This document shows, in pieces, positions 33,925 through 43,592 of a stretch of DNA of 64,000 nucleotides. Under the pieces are notes generated by a model, which was not told the origin of the DNA, did not search any database, and saw nothing but the letters and a program-made list of their open reading frames with translations. The position numbers and the translations under genes are program-made. The DNA comes from Alphaproteobacteria bacterium. Its GTDB lineage: Bacteria; Pseudomonadota; Alphaproteobacteria; Ferrovibrionales; Ferrovibrionaceae. Location of the stretch: positions 186,001 through 250,000 of the forward strand of contig JAFKFH010000007.1 of NCBI GenBank assembly GCA_017307375.1. Direction: 5' to 3'. How positions within the stretch are numbered: position 1 is the first letter of the stretch; every line of letters starts with the position of its first letter.

Positions 33925-34770
33925 TCAGTTGCGCTCGCGCTTGGCGATGAAGGCCAGCCGCTCGAACAGATGGACGTCCTGCTCGTTCTTCAGCAACGCG
34001 CCGGCCAGCGGCGGGATCAGCTTGTTGGTATCGCGGCTCTTGAGCACGTCGAGCGGCAGGTCCTCGTGCATCAGCAGCTTGAGCCAGTCGAGCAGTTCCG
34101 ACGTCGACGGTTTCTTCTTCAGGCCAGGCGTCTCGCGCACGTCGTAGAACACGGTCAGCGCCTCGCGCACCAGTTCCTGCTGGATCTTGGGGAAATGGAC
34201 CTCGACGATCGACTGCATGGTCTCGCGGTCGGGGAAGCGGATGTAGTGGAAGAAGCAGCGGCGCAGGAAGGCGTCCGGCAGCTCCTTCTCGTTGTTGGAG
34301 GTGATGATGACGATCGGGCGCTGCTCGGCCTTCACCGTCTCGCCGGTCTCGTAGACGAAGAATTCCATGCGGTCGAGTTCGAGCAGCAGGTCGTTCGGGA
34401 ACTCGATGTCCGCCTTGTCGATCTCGTCGATCAGCAGGATCGGGTGGCCGGGCGAGGTGAACGCCTCCCACAGCTTGCCCTTGACGATGTAGTTCCGGAT
34501 GTCGTGGACGCGCGCGTCGCCCAGCTGGGAATCGCGCAGGCGCGAGACGGCGTCGTATTCGTACAGGCCCTGCTGGGCCTTGGTCGTCGACTTGACGTGC
34601 CAGGTGATCAGCTCACGCCCGAGCGCCTTGGCGATCTCGTAGGCCAGGATGGTCTTGCCGGTGCCGGGCTCGCCCTTGACCAGCAACGGCCGCTGCAGGG
34701 TGATCGCGGCATTGACCGCGACCTTGAGGTCGGCGGTGGCGACGTAAGAATCGGTGCCCTGGAACTTCAT
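33925..34770 (-). CDS. MoxR-family AAA ATPase (CoxD-like)
   Basis: A 281-residue AAA+ ATPase. Walker A is VKGEPGTGKT, Walker B ILLIDEIDKAD, sensor 1 IVIITSNNEKELPDAF, and the arginine finger region is RRCFFHYIRFPD. The MoxR clade acts as a chaperone or remodeller, usually paired with a VWA partner such as the gene at 32724-33902. ATG 34770 (MKFQGTDSY) is the family-typical start; the longer open frame upstream covers the intergenic region and the antisense of the stress-protein gene. Confidence 0.92.
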   Translation of the reverse strand: MKFQGTDSYVATADLKVAVNAAITLQRPLLVKGEPGTGKTILAYEIAKALGRELITWHVKSTTKAQQGLYEYDAVSRLRDSQLGDARVHDIRNYIVKGKLWEAFTSPGHPILLIDEIDKADIEFPNDLLLELDRMEFFVYETGETVKAEQRPIVIITSNNEKELPDAFLRRCFFHYIRFPDRETMQSIVEVHFPKIQQELVREALTVFYDVRETPGLKKKPSTSELLDWLKLLMHEDLPLDVLKSRDTNKLIPPLAGALLKNEQDVHLFERLAFIAKRERN

Positions 34771-34947
34771 GTGCTGCTGTCTCGGCCTTCGCTGTCGGGT
34801 TACCAGTCGGTCGACAGGGTAGGGTGCGATGACTGGCCGATCAAGTGTTCCGGCTCCACAGCCGCGCCGTGTGGAACAGGCGCAGCCGCGCGGGGTTACC
34901 GATCGCCGCCCGATACCGCGGACAAGCCCGGGCGATGGCAACGGGCT

Positions 34948-34975
34948 TTGCCCCGCCGCCGGCCCCGGGTACAAT
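34948..34975 (+). promoter_or_regulatory. Possible promoter of the universal stress protein gene
   Basis: TTGCCC (34948-34953) and TACAAT (34970-34975) are separated by 16 bases, 35 bases before the gene start. The 240-base interval 34771-35010, the longest gene-free stretch in the window, otherwise shows nothing recognisable. Confidence 0.4.
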
Positions 34976-35010
34976 AGCGCCCATAGTTCAATCCGGACGG
35001 GGAGGCTGTC

Positions 35011-35838
35011 ATGACGATCCGGAAGATCCTCCTGCCGCTCAGCGGCGGGGACGACGATGTGCGACTGGGTACCGTGGCCCTGCAACTCGGCGAAAGCTTC
35101 GGGGCGCAGGTCGAGTTCCTTCACCCGGCGATCGATCCGCGCGATGCGGTGGCCTTCGTCGGCGAGGGCATGACGGCCGCGATGATCGAGCAGATCGTCA
35201 ATGCCGCCGAGCAGGAAGGTGCCACCCGCGCCACGCGGGCGCGCGCCCTCTATGACCGGCTGATCCGCGACTACGGTGCCGGCGCGAAGACGGCGTATGT
35301 CGAACGTTCCGGTCCCGAGGACGACGTGGTCGCCGAGGCCGGCCGGCTCGCCGACCTTATCCTGGTGGCCCGGCCCGGCGCCGATGAAGGGCCGACGCCG
35401 GTGGTGCAGGCCTGCCTGAAGGATACCGGGCGGCCGGTCCTGATCGTGCCGCCGAAGACCACGGACATTTCCTTCGGCAAGCGCGCGATCGTCGCCTGGA
35501 ACGGTTCGATCGAGGCGGGGCGGGCGCTGAAGGGCGCCTTGCCGTTCCTGGCCCGGGCCGAGCAGGTCGAGGTGCTGTCGGTCAAGGAGGGCACCCCGGA
35601 AGGCCCGAGCGGCGGCGACGTCGTCGACTACCTGCGGCTTTGCGGCATCACCGCCTCGTCGCGCGACCTGCCGCTGTCCGGCGGCCATGCCGGCCAGGCG
35701 GTGATGGCGGCGGTCGGGAACTGCGATCTGCTGGTCATGGGGGCCTATTCGCGCAGCCATATGCGCCGCCTGATCTTCGGCGGCGTGACCGCGGAGGTGC
35801 TGGCCCGGGCCGAGATGCCGGTACTGATGAGCCACTGA
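35011..35838 (+). CDS. Universal stress protein with two Usp domains
   Basis: A 275-residue protein with two tandem Usp folds. The first (1-150) begins IRKILLPLSGG and the second (about 158-275) begins RAIVAWNGSIEAGRALKGAL and ends with the nucleotide-binding motif MGAYSRSHMRRLIFGGVTAEVLARAEMPVLMSH. The GxxxxxxxxGSxxxxxx element is recognisable in the second domain only, so ATP binding is likely there. GGGGAGG precedes ATG 35011, and a strong terminator follows. Confidence 0.92.
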   Translation: MTIRKILLPLSGGDDDVRLGTVALQLGESFGAQVEFLHPAIDPRDAVAFVGEGMTAAMIEQIVNAAEQEGATRATRARALYDRLIRDYGAGAKTAYVERSGPEDDVVAEAGRLADLILVARPGADEGPTPVVQACLKDTGRPVLIVPPKTTDISFGKRAIVAWNGSIEAGRALKGALPFLARAEQVEVLSVKEGTPEGPSGGDVVDYLRLCGITASSRDLPLSGGHAGQAVMAAVGNCDLLVMGAYSRSHMRRLIFGGVTAEVLARAEMPVLMSH

Positions 35839-35857
35839 CGATATCTGGCGATATATC

Positions 35858-35888
35858 GGCCCTGCGGCTGATATTCAGCCGCAGGGCC
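35858..35888 (+). terminator. Hairpin terminator after the universal stress protein gene
   Basis: GGCCCTGCGGCT (35858-35869) and AGCCGCAGGGCC (35877-35888) form a perfect 12-bp stem with a 7-base loop, 19 bases after the stop. It has no long T-tract (CTTGCC follows), as is common in very G+C-rich genomes. Confidence 0.75.
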
Positions 35889-35925
35889 CTTGCCGTGGGG
35901 CCGCGGCCTCTATAGCTTGCCCGGC

Positions 35926-36666
35926 ATGAGCGACGAGCAGAAGACCCTCCTTCTCACCGGCGCCAGCCGTGGGATCGGCCATGCCACGGTCAAGCGTTTC
36001 AGTGCGGCCGGCTGGCGCGTATTGACCGTATCGCGCCAGGCATTTTCGCCCCACTGCCCGTGGGAGGGTGGCGAGGCCAACCATGTCCAGCTCGACCTGG
36101 CCGATGTCGATGGCCTGCCGCGCGCGATCGACGGCCTGCGCGCCAAGCTCGACGGCGGCAAGCTGCATGCGCTGGTCAACAATGCCGGCATCTCGCCGAA
36201 GGGGCCGGGCGGCGCGCGCCTCGGGGTGCTCGAAACCGACTTCGCGACCTGGATGCAGGTCTTCAACGTCAACCTGTTTTCGACCGCGCTGCTCGCCCGC
36301 GGGCTGTTTGCCGAGCTGAAGGCGGCGCAGGGCTCGATCGTCAACGTCTCTTCGATCGCCGGTTCCAAAGTTCATCCGTTCGCCGGTGTCGCCTATGCCT
36401 GCTCGAAGGCGGCGCTGGCTGCCTTGACGCGCGAGATGGCGCATGATTTCGGGCCGCACAACGTGCGCGTCAACGCGATCGCGCCGGGCGAGATCGACAC
36501 CGCGATCCTGTCGCCGGGCACCGACGAGATCGTGCAGCGCGAAATTCCGATGAAGCGGCTGGGCAAGCCCGAGGAAGTCGCGGCGCTGATCTACTTCCTG
36601 TGCACGCCGCCATCGTCCTACGTGACGGGCGCGGAAATCCACGTCAACGGCGGTCAGCACGTCTAG
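35926..36666 (+). CDS. Short-chain dehydrogenase/reductase
   Basis: A 246-residue SDR with the nucleotide-binding motif TGASRGIG, NNAGIS, catalytic Ser in VSSIAGS and YACSK (Tyr and Lys of the YxxxK motif), and the C-terminal PGEIDTAIL and YVTGAEIHVNGGQ segments. It should catalyse an NAD(P)-dependent oxidoreduction; the substrate is not identifiable. ATG 35926 starts three residues before the first strand; the longer frame begins in the terminator hairpin and lacks a ribosome site. Confidence 0.93.
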   Translation: MSDEQKTLLLTGASRGIGHATVKRFSAAGWRVLTVSRQAFSPHCPWEGGEANHVQLDLADVDGLPRAIDGLRAKLDGGKLHALVNNAGISPKGPGGARLGVLETDFATWMQVFNVNLFSTALLARGLFAELKAAQGSIVNVSSIAGSKVHPFAGVAYACSKAALAALTREMAHDFGPHNVRVNAIAPGEIDTAILSPGTDEIVQREIPMKRLGKPEEVAALIYFLCTPPSSYVTGAEIHVNGGQHV

Positions 36667-36705
36667 CGACGCGCTGGCCGGGAGGGGGCATAGGGCCGGG
36701 GGGCC

Positions 36706-37635
36706 ATGCAGGTCCATCATTTCGAATACAGCGGTGCCGACGGCCTCGCCGTCTTCGCCTATCGCTGGCTGCCCGACGATGTCGAGCCGCGCGCCATCAT
36801 CCAGATCAGCCATGGCCTGGCCGAGCATGCCGGGCGCTATGCCCGGCTTGCCGAGGCGCTGACCGCCCAGGGCTACGGCGTCTATGCCAACGATCATCGC
36901 GGCCATGGCCGTACCGCCGAGGTCGTGACCGATCTCGGCCATCTCGCCGACCACGATGGCTGGACCAAGCTGGTCGCCGATGTCGAGACGCTCTATCGCC
37001 GGATCGACGCCGAATGGCGTGGCGTGCCGATCGTGCTGCTCGGCCATTCGATGGGGTCGTTTGCCGCGCAGCAGTTCCTCTACCAGCATGACGGCCGGCT
37101 GGCCGGAGCGGTGCTGTCGGCCTCGAACGGGGCGCCGCCGCCGATCGCCTGGGTCGGGTTGCAGCTTGCCCGGTTCGAACGCTGGCGCCTCGGCCCCCGC
37201 GGCCGTTCGACACTGCTGCAGCGCATGGCCTTCGGCGATTTCAACCGCCGCTTCGGCCAGACCCGTACCGAGTTCGACTGGCTCAGCCGCGACACGGTCG
37301 AGGTCGACCGCTACGTCGCCGATCCGCAATGCGGCTTCAGCCCGACGGTTCAGACCTGGATCGACCTTCTGTCGGCACTGGGTCCGCTGTCGCGGCCCGA
37401 GATGCAGGCCAGGATCCCCAAGCACCTGCCGATCTGGATCATCGCGGGCAGCGAGGATCCCGTGTCCGACAATACCCGCGGGCTTGAACAGCTGCTGGCA
37501 GCTTACGGCCAGGCAGGGCTGAAACGCGTCGAGTACAAGTTCTATCCGGGCGCGCGACACGAATTGTTCAACGAAACCTGCCGGGCCGAGGTCGTGGCCG
37601 ACCTGCTGGCCTGGCTCGATGCAGTGAGCGTGTGA
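36706..37635 (+). CDS. Monoacylglycerol lipase-like alpha/beta hydrolase
   Basis: A 309-residue serine hydrolase. The SHGLAEHAGRYARLA oxyanion motif is the hallmark of the monoacylglycerol lipase/lysophospholipase group. The nucleophile is Ser115 (GHSMGSF), with acid Asp in GSEDPVSD and base His in YPGARHELFNE. It probably cleaves monoacylglycerols or lysolipids in the cytoplasm. The stop shares a base with the next start (TGATG at 37633-37637). Confidence 0.9.
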   Translation: MQVHHFEYSGADGLAVFAYRWLPDDVEPRAIIQISHGLAEHAGRYARLAEALTAQGYGVYANDHRGHGRTAEVVTDLGHLADHDGWTKLVADVETLYRRIDAEWRGVPIVLLGHSMGSFAAQQFLYQHDGRLAGAVLSASNGAPPPIAWVGLQLARFERWRLGPRGRSTLLQRMAFGDFNRRFGQTRTEFDWLSRDTVEVDRYVADPQCGFSPTVQTWIDLLSALGPLSRPEMQARIPKHLPIWIIAGSEDPVSDNTRGLEQLLAAYGQAGLKRVEYKFYPGARHELFNETCRAEVVADLLAWLDAVSV

Positions 37636-38981
37636 TGATCGATCGTCGACGGCTGATGCTCCTTGGCGCCGCCGCGGGTCTGGCTCCCGCCCCGGCCGCG
37701 GCGCTGGGCGGGCCGGGCACCGCCCGGGATGCCTTCATCTTCACCTTTCCGCTCTACGAAATGTATCGCACCCGGCAGATCGCGCTGGGCGGCCAGCGGC
37801 CGGCGCAGCCCAACATGTTCGCCCATCGCCGCATCCTGACCGACGACCGGGCGCGCGAGGTGACGACGCCGAACAACGACACCCTTTATTCCTCGGCTTG
37901 GCTGGATCTGCGGGGCACGGCGCTGCTGCTGTCGCTGCCGGACACCGGCGACCGCTACTACTCGGCGGCGCTGATGGACATGTACACGAACAATTTTGCC
38001 TGCCTCGGCCGCCGCACCACCGGGACGAAGGCCCAGGAGGTGGTGATTGCCGGCCCGGGCTGGCAGGGCGAGGCGCCAGCCGGGCTGAAGGTCATCCGTT
38101 CGCCCACGCCGTGGGCCTGGGCGCTGTGCCGCTTTCTGGTCGACGGCCCCGACGACCTGCCGGCCGTCCATGCACTGCAGGACAAATGCGTGCTGACGCC
38201 GCTCTCGCGCGGCGGCGGCATGACCTTCGCCACGCCGACCGAGGCGCCACCCTCGGACAAGCCGAATGATCCTGCCGCCTACGTGCCGCTGGTCAATCGA
38301 TTGCTGGCCGAGAATCCGCCGCCCGCCCGCGACAACATGGCGCTCGCGCGCTTCGGCGATGTCGGCATGCGGCCCGATGCTTCGGGCAGCGCGCTGTCGC
38401 TGATCGACCGGGGCATCTGGTATGCGGGCCTGCTGTCGGCCCGCTCGGCGATGAAGGATGCCGGGGCGGCAGTCGGCAAGCCGGTCGACGGCTGGATCAG
38501 GCCGCCGCGCGAGATCGGCAATTTCGGCGACGACTACATGCTGCGCGCCATCATCGCGCTGATCGGCCTGGGCGCCCTCGAACAGGCCGAGGCGATCTAT
38601 ATCTCGGCCAACACCGACGCCAACGGCGCCGCCCTCGACGGCGGCGCCCGCTATCGCCTGCGTCTTGGCCCGGGCGACCTGCCGCCGGTCGATGCCTTCT
38701 GGTCGCTGTCGATGTACGAACTGACCCCGGACGGCCGTTCCTTCTTCACCGGCAATCCGATTGGCCGCTACGCGATCGGCGACCGGACCCGGGGCTTGGC
38801 GCGCGCGACCGACGGGTCGATCGAAATCGCCATGCAACGCGAACCGCCGGAGGGGGCGTTGCGCGCCAACTGGCTGCCGACACCGTCCGGGCCGTTCCGG
38901 GTGACGTTGCGTGCCTATCAGCCGAAACCGGCGATGCTGGACGGCAGCTACCGCCCGCCCGGGATCGTGCGGCTGGCCTGA
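37635..38981 (+). CDS. DUF1254/DUF1214 protein with a Tat-like signal
   Basis: A 448-residue protein. The first 25 residues (DRRRLMLLGAAAGLAPAPAAA) form a twin-arginine-like export signal with a hydrophobic core. The N-terminal part carries the DUF1254 pattern (TPNNDTLYSSAWLDL, DRYYSAALMDMYTNN) and the C-terminal part the DUF1214 pattern (FWSLSMYELTPDGRSFF). The family is widespread and of unknown function. It starts at ATG 37635 on the previous stop and overlaps the convergent desaturase gene by 34 bases. Confidence 0.88.
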   Translation: MIDRRRLMLLGAAAGLAPAPAAALGGPGTARDAFIFTFPLYEMYRTRQIALGGQRPAQPNMFAHRRILTDDRAREVTTPNNDTLYSSAWLDLRGTALLLSLPDTGDRYYSAALMDMYTNNFACLGRRTTGTKAQEVVIAGPGWQGEAPAGLKVIRSPTPWAWALCRFLVDGPDDLPAVHALQDKCVLTPLSRGGGMTFATPTEAPPSDKPNDPAAYVPLVNRLLAENPPPARDNMALARFGDVGMRPDASGSALSLIDRGIWYAGLLSARSAMKDAGAAVGKPVDGWIRPPREIGNFGDDYMLRAIIALIGLGALEQAEAIYISANTDANGAALDGGARYRLRLGPGDLPPVDAFWSLSMYELTPDGRSFFTGNPIGRYAIGDRTRGLARATDGSIEIAMQREPPEGALRANWLPTPSGPFRVTLRAYQPKPAMLDGSYRPPGIVRLA

Positions 38982-39853
38982 GCGCGGATCTGCTTCGACG
39001 TCTGGCGTGAGCCGTCAGGCGACCAGCCCGGGGGACCGAGGACATAGCCCAGCCGCTCGCGCCAGGTTCTTGCCCGGGCCAGATCGGCGGCGATCGCCAC
39101 CCATTCGTGCAGGGCGATCCGGATCGGGTTGAAGCTGCCGATATTCCTGACGATGCCGTATCGGCAGGGTTCGGCGTCGTCCTCCGGCACGAAAGTGCCG
39201 AACAGCTTGTCCCAGACGATGAAGATGCCGGCGTAGTTGCGGTCGAGATAGCGCGGGTTCGTCGCATGATGGACCCGATGATGCGACGGCGTGTTCATCA
39301 CCGCCTCGATCCAGCGGGGCAGGCGGCCGACCTGCTCGGTGTGGATCCAGAACTGGTAGACGAGGCTGATCCCCTGCTGGAAGGCGATCATCGCCGGCGG
39401 GAAACCGAGCCAGGCCAGCGGCAGCCAGACGATCCAGGTCATCGCGACCGTGCCGGTCCAGGTCTGGCGCAGCGCCGTCGACAGGTTGTAGTGCTGGGAC
39501 GAGTGATGGTTGACATGCGCCGCCCACCAGACCCGATGTTCGTGGCTCAGGCGGTGGAACCAGTAATAGGCAAGGTCCTCGAGCGGCAGCAGCAGCGCGA
39601 AGGCCCACCAGGCATAGCCGATATCGAACAGCCGGTGCTGATGGACGGCGACGGTTGCCGCCACCGCCACCCCGCCCAGCAGGATCTTCAAGGCGAGATT
39701 GCCCAGCCCCATGGTCAGCGACGCGGCGGCATCCCTCAGCTCGTAGGCGTCGTGGCCCCGCCAGCGCGCGACGGCGATCTCCAGCAGCAGCAGCAGGATG
39801 AAGGCCGGAATGGCGAGCGCCACCGGGTCGGGCAGCGGCCAGGGTTCAGCCAC
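38948..39853 (-). CDS. Sterol desaturase / fatty acid hydroxylase family membrane protein
   Basis: A 301-residue di-iron membrane enzyme. The three histidine boxes are HRLSHE, HVNHHSS and HHRVHH, within about four hydrophobic helices. The family hydroxylates or desaturates lipids with O2. The expected substrates include fatty acyl chains, hopanoids or carotenoids, but none can be chosen here. It starts at GTG 39853, overlapping the upstream small gene by 8 bases. The last ~11 residues lie antisense to the end of the DUF1254 gene. Confidence 0.9.
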   Translation of the reverse strand: MAEPWPLPDPVALAIPAFILLLLLEIAVARWRGHDAYELRDAAASLTMGLGNLALKILLGGVAVAATVAVHQHRLFDIGYAWWAFALLLPLEDLAYYWFHRLSHEHRVWWAAHVNHHSSQHYNLSTALRQTWTGTVAMTWIVWLPLAWLGFPPAMIAFQQGISLVYQFWIHTEQVGRLPRWIEAVMNTPSHHRVHHATNPRYLDRNYAGIFIVWDKLFGTFVPEDDAEPCRYGIVRNIGSFNPIRIALHEWVAIAADLARARTWRERLGYVLGPPGWSPDGSRQTSKQIRAQASRTIPGGR

Positions 39854-40238
39854 GCAGCGCCTGCGCCCAACGCGCCGCCGTGTCCGGATCGGCGGTGAAG
39901 ACGAAGCGCGGGTGAGTGAAGTCGCCGGTGGCGAGCGTCAGCCTGCCGTCCTCGACGTCGATGCGGCCGAGACCGCCGAGGCGTCGGACCGCCGCCCGGG
40001 CGCCGGCCGCGAAGACCACCGCAAATCCGTCCGCCCCGAGGGCCAGCACGACGTCGCCGTTGCGGTCGATCAGCATTGCCTGCGGGATGAAGCCCGGCAG
40101 GTCTTCGGCCAGCCGGCGGATCGCCATACCTTCGTCCAGCTTCAGGCGCCGGCGCCCGCCGGCTGCCGCGACGGCCAGCAGCACCAGGGCGATGCCGACG
40201 AGCGGTACAAGAAATGACAGTGGATCGGTTGGATTCAC
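39846..40238 (-). CDS. Small single-helix membrane protein of unknown function
   Basis: A 130-residue protein with one N-terminal transmembrane helix (about 5-24, [20 protein letters not shown]) and a small soluble beta-rich domain ending in [15 protein letters not shown]. No recognised family. It starts at GTG 40238; upstream the frame runs antisense to the hybrid kinase gene and is not believable. The 8-base overlap with the desaturase start implies coupled translation, so it may assist that enzyme. Confidence 0.6.
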   Translation of the reverse strand: MNPTDPLSFLVPLVGIALVLLAVAAAGGRRRLKLDEGMAIRRLAEDLPGFIPQAMLIDRNGDVVLALGADGFAVVFAAGARAAVRRLGGLGRIDVEDGRLTLATGDFTHPRFVFTADPDTAARWAQALRG

Positions 40239-40335
40239 GGCCCGTTTACGCTTTCTTGGCCTGATAGGCGGCACAATCGAGAATATCGGTTGTAAGATTG
40301 CTCGGGAAAAGACCAAGACGCAAGATGATTGCGCG

Positions 40336-42792
40336 ATGAACCAGATGCGCGACGAAGCAGCGCTGCTCGGACCGGCAGTATTGATTGCCGAGGGAAATCC
40401 CGCCTTGCGGGAAGTCACCCGGCGCACGCTGTCGCGCATGCGGCTCAACGATCGCCCGGTTGCGGTGCTGACCGCTGCGACCGTCATCGACGTGCAGAAC
40501 CTGCTGAAGATGCGCGACGACATCGCGGTCGTGCTGCTCGATGCCGATCTCGACGGCACCGATCGCGGGCTCGGCCTAGCCTCCTACATTCGCGCGGTGC
40601 TGCGCAACCGGCTGGTCCGCATCGTCGTGATGGGCGGGGTCAAGGCGGGCCGTTCGGAAGCCAATCTGTTCGAATGGTACGAGATCAACGATTATCGCGA
40701 GCGCGAGGAACTGGTCGGCGGCCGGCTGACGGCCTGTGTGGCCGCCGCGCTGCGGGCCTTCGCCGAGGTTCGCGCCCTGGCCGAGACGCGGCGCGACCTG
40801 GAGAATGCCGCGCAGGCGCGGGCCGAGGCCGAGGCGGCGAATGCCGCCAAGACCGCCTTCCTCGCAACGATGAGCCACGAGATCCGCACGCCGATGAACG
40901 GCGTGCTCGGCATGATCGAACTGCTGGAGCAGACCCGGCTCGAGCGCGAACAGCGCCGGATCGTCGAGCTGGTGCAAGATTCGGCGGTCACCCTGCTGAA
41001 GATCATCGACGACATCCTCGACTTCTCCAAGATCGAGGCCGGAAGGCTCGAACTCGAGGGTGAAGCCTTCTCGCCGCTGACGCTGGTCGAATCGCTGGTC
41101 GCCATGCTGGCGCCGCAGGCCCGGCGCAAGGGCGTCGGCCTCGTCGGCTTCGTCGATCCCGACCTGCCCGACAGCGTGCTGGGCGATGGTACGCGGCTGC
41201 GCCAGATCCTGTTCAACCTGATCGGCAACGCCCTGAAGTTCACCGAGGCCGGCGAAGTCACGGTGCGCCTGATCCCGGCCGACGGCATGCCCGGCCGGAT
41301 CGCCATTCACTTCGAGATCGCCGATACCGGCGTCGGCATGACCGAGGAGCAGCTGACCCGGCTGTTCAAGCCGTTCATGCAGGCCGATCTGTCGACCACC
41401 CGCCGCTATGGCGGCACCGGCCTCGGCCTGTCGATCTGCCAGCGACTCGTCGAATTGATGGGCGGCGAGATCCTGGTCGAAAGCGACGAAGGTGTCGGTT
41501 CGGTCTTCCGCTTCACCCTGTCCTTCGGCGCCGATCCGTCGGTGCTGCCGGGGCCGCCCGATCTGCGGCTTGCCGGTACGCGCATCCTGCTTGTCGAGGA
41601 AAGTGCCGCCAAGCTGCAGCAACTCGCCCGCTATCTCGAGGCCGCCGGGGCCGAGGTGGCCGTCGCCCTCAACGCGGCCTCGGCGCTTTCCGCGATCGAG
41701 AGCGCATCCGGCGGCCGCTTCGATGCCGCGATCCTCGGCGCGGCGCGGGCCGAGCCCGATGGTATCGCACTGGCCCGGGCCGTAGCCGAGGCGGCCGGCG
41801 ACCCGCCGCCACTCGCGGTCCTGCTGCTGCCGGGTGGCGGCGAGACGCCGTCGCATGTGCCGGGTTTCGCCGGTATCTGGCAGCGGCCGTTGCGGCGCCG
41901 TGCGGTGCTCGACGAACTGGCGCTGTGGCTCGGCCTTGCCCCGGCGACCGCGCCGGCCGCATCGCAGGCGGCGGTGCCGTCGCGCTGGTGCGCCGGCAAT
42001 ACGCTGCGCGTGCTGGTGGCCGAGGACAACGACGTCAACCGCGAGGTGATCGCCGGCCAGCTCGGCATGCTCGGCCTCGAGCACGACCTGGCCGGCGACG
42101 GGCTCGCCGCACTCGCCGCCTATCGTCACGGCTGCTACGACCTCGTCATTACCGACCTGCGCATGCCCGAACTGGACGGCATCGAACTGGCCCGTGCGGT
42201 TCGCGAACTGGAGGCGGCGGAGGCGCGCGCACGCGTGCCGCTGATCGCGATCACGGCGAATGCGACGGTCGAGGACGCCGAAGCCTGCCGCGCTGCCGGC
42301 ATGGACGATTTCCTGGGTAAGCCGGTCCGCTTGGCCCGGTTGCGCGACTGTCTCGCCCGCTATCTGCCGCTGGCCCCGGTGCCCACACCGCCCCCGGCGC
42401 CGCAGCCGACGGCGGTCGGTCCCGGGCTGACCGGCGACAGCTTCACGGATGCCCCGCCGATCGATCTCGGCCATCTCGCGTCGATGATCGGCGACGATCC
42501 CTGGCTGCAGCGCCGCATGCTCGACCGCTTCATCGAGACGACGCGCCCGCAGCTCGGCCAGCTCGACCAAGCCATCGCCGGCAGCGATGCCGAGGCCGCC
42601 TGCGATATCGCCCACTCGCTCAAGGGGGCGGCAAACAGCGCCGGGGCCAACCGGCTGGCCCTGCTGGCGGCCGATGTCGAGCTTGCCTGCAGGGCCGCCT
42701 GCTGGGGTGAGGCCGAAGTCCTGATGGGCCAGGTCGGCCATGCGCTCGACCGGGCCCAGGCCTATGTAGAATCATTGCAGACGATAACATGA
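40336..42792 (+). CDS. Hybrid histidine kinase with N-terminal receiver, pseudo-receiver, receiver and Hpt domains
   Basis: An 818-residue soluble kinase. Residues about 12-130 form a receiver of the DUF3369-associated kind ([35 protein letters not shown]). A coiled coil leads to HisKA with His181 ([13 protein letters not shown]), HATPase with N-box, G1 (DTGVGM) and G2 (GTGLGLS). A second receiver-like domain (about 413-530) has lost its phospho-Asp ([11 protein letters not shown]). The third (about 555-675) is intact with Asp607 ([11 protein letters not shown]) and the Lys in LGKPV. An Hpt domain ends the protein with His760 ([10 protein letters not shown]). This is a complete phosphorelay in one chain; the CheY-like gene 36 bases downstream is the probable recipient. 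Confidence 0.92.
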   Translation: MNQMRDEAALLGPAVLIAEGNPALREVTRRTLSRMRLNDRPVAVLTAATVIDVQNLLKMRDDIAVVLLDADLDGTDRGLGLASYIRAVLRNRLVRIVVMGGVKAGRSEANLFEWYEINDYREREELVGGRLTACVAAALRAFAEVRALAETRRDLENAAQARAEAEAANAAKTAFLATMSHEIRTPMNGVLGMIELLEQTRLEREQRRIVELVQDSAVTLLKIIDDILDFSKIEAGRLELEGEAFSPLTLVESLVAMLAPQARRKGVGLVGFVDPDLPDSVLGDGTRLRQILFNLIGNALKFTEAGEVTVRLIPADGMPGRIAIHFEIADTGVGMTEEQLTRLFKPFMQADLSTTRRYGGTGLGLSICQRLVELMGGEILVESDEGVGSVFRFTLSFGADPSVLPGPPDLRLAGTRILLVEESAAKLQQLARYLEAAGAEVAVALNAASALSAIESASGGRFDAAILGAARAEPDGIALARAVAEAAGDPPPLAVLLLPGGGETPSHVPGFAGIWQRPLRRRAVLDELALWLGLAPATAPAASQAAVPSRWCAGNTLRVLVAEDNDVNREVIAGQLGMLGLEHDLAGDGLAALAAYRHGCYDLVITDLRMPELDGIELARAVRELEAAEARARVPLIAITANATVEDAEACRAAGMDDFLGKPVRLARLRDCLARYLPLAPVPTPPPAPQPTAVGPGLTGDSFTDAPPIDLGHLASMIGDDPWLQRRMLDRFIETTRPQLGQLDQAIAGSDAEAACDIAHSLKGAANSAGANRLALLAADVELACRAACWGEAEVLMGQVGHALDRAQAYVESLQTIT

Positions 42793-42828
42793 CGGCCGCC
42801 GTCGAACGGCCGGTGAGAGGAAGTTGAG

Positions 42829-43221
42829 ATGGGCCCGCTGGATCGCGAATTCAAACGCATTCTCGTCGTCGAGGATCACGATTTCACCCGCGACCTGATC
42901 GTTCAGCAGTTGACCCAGCTCGGTTTCCGCCAGGTCGACCAGGCGGCGAGCGGGCCGGAGGCGCTGACCAAGCTGGACCCGTTCCCGCCCGACGTCGTGA
43001 TCTGCGACATCAACATGAAGCCGATGACCGGCTTCGAATTCGTCAAGACGATGAAGGCGCGTGTCGGTCGCGAGTGGAACGTGCCCGTGATCTTCCTGAC
43101 CGCGCATGCCAATCCCGAACTGGTCAAGAAGGCGCGCGAACTCGGCGTCACCAACTACCTGGTCAAGCCGACCGACAAGGCCACCTTGTCCCAGCGCATC
43201 GATCGCGCGCTGGCCGGCTAG
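42829..43221 (+). CDS. Single-domain CheY-like response regulator
   Basis: A 130-residue stand-alone receiver. The acidic pair is at 15-16 (VVEDHD), phospho-acceptor Asp60 (VICDINMKPMTG), switch Thr in FLTAHA and Lys in LVKPTDK. It has no output domain. Its position 36 bases after the hybrid kinase and its GAGG ribosome site (about 42820) make it the likely terminal phosphate acceptor of that phosphorelay. The DINMKPMTG wording resembles receivers of the Azospirillum-type signalling family. Confidence 0.93.
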   Translation: MGPLDREFKRILVVEDHDFTRDLIVQQLTQLGFRQVDQAASGPEALTKLDPFPPDVVICDINMKPMTGFEFVKTMKARVGREWNVPVIFLTAHANPELVKKARELGVTNYLVKPTDKATLSQRIDRALAG

Positions 43222-43242
43222 GCCCGGCCGGACTGCGGGCCG

Positions 43243-43545
43243 TCAGGTGCCGCGCGGCAGCAGCGACAGCAGATGCTGCGCCGGCTGGCCGCGCCGCGCC
43301 GAGAAGCGCAGGGCGGGCGCCACTGCCGCATCGTAGCGGTCCTGCAGCATCAGCCAGTACCAGGGGCCGGTCTTCAACGTGCGGCCCAGCCGGCAGGCGA
43401 CCGGCCAGGAAATGCGTCGCTTGTTGGCGATCACCGCGCGCAGCAGCCGGTCCGGAATCCGGGTGATGCGGGCGAAAGCGGCGATGGCGACGCGGTCGTC
43501 GCCGATCTGGCGACGCAGGATGATGCCGGGTGAAATCGGCAGCAT
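43243..43545 (-). CDS. Orphan HigA-like (XRE) DNA-binding protein
   Basis: A 100-residue protein. Its order of segments follows HigA-family antitoxins: SPGIILRRQ, a helix-turn-helix (FARITRIPDRLLRAVIANKRRISWPVACRLGRTL), then TGPWYWLMLQDRYD. No HigB-type toxin gene is adjacent on either side, and the second helix is unusually arginine-rich. AGGAGG lies 7 bases before ATG 43545. It may be a solitary regulator left from a toxin-antitoxin pair. Confidence 0.75.
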   Translation of the reverse strand: MLPISPGIILRRQIGDDRVAIAAFARITRIPDRLLRAVIANKRRISWPVACRLGRTLKTGPWYWLMLQDRYDAAVAPALRFSARRGQPAQHLLSLLPRGT

Positions 43546-43592
43546 GACTTGCCTCCTATCCCGTGACAGGAGACCAGCATGGCAATCACTTC

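Noticed and set aside
40576-42741. Minus-strand open frame opposite the hybrid kinase.
   Set aside because: Antisense to clear HisKA, HATPase, receiver and Hpt motifs; composition-driven.
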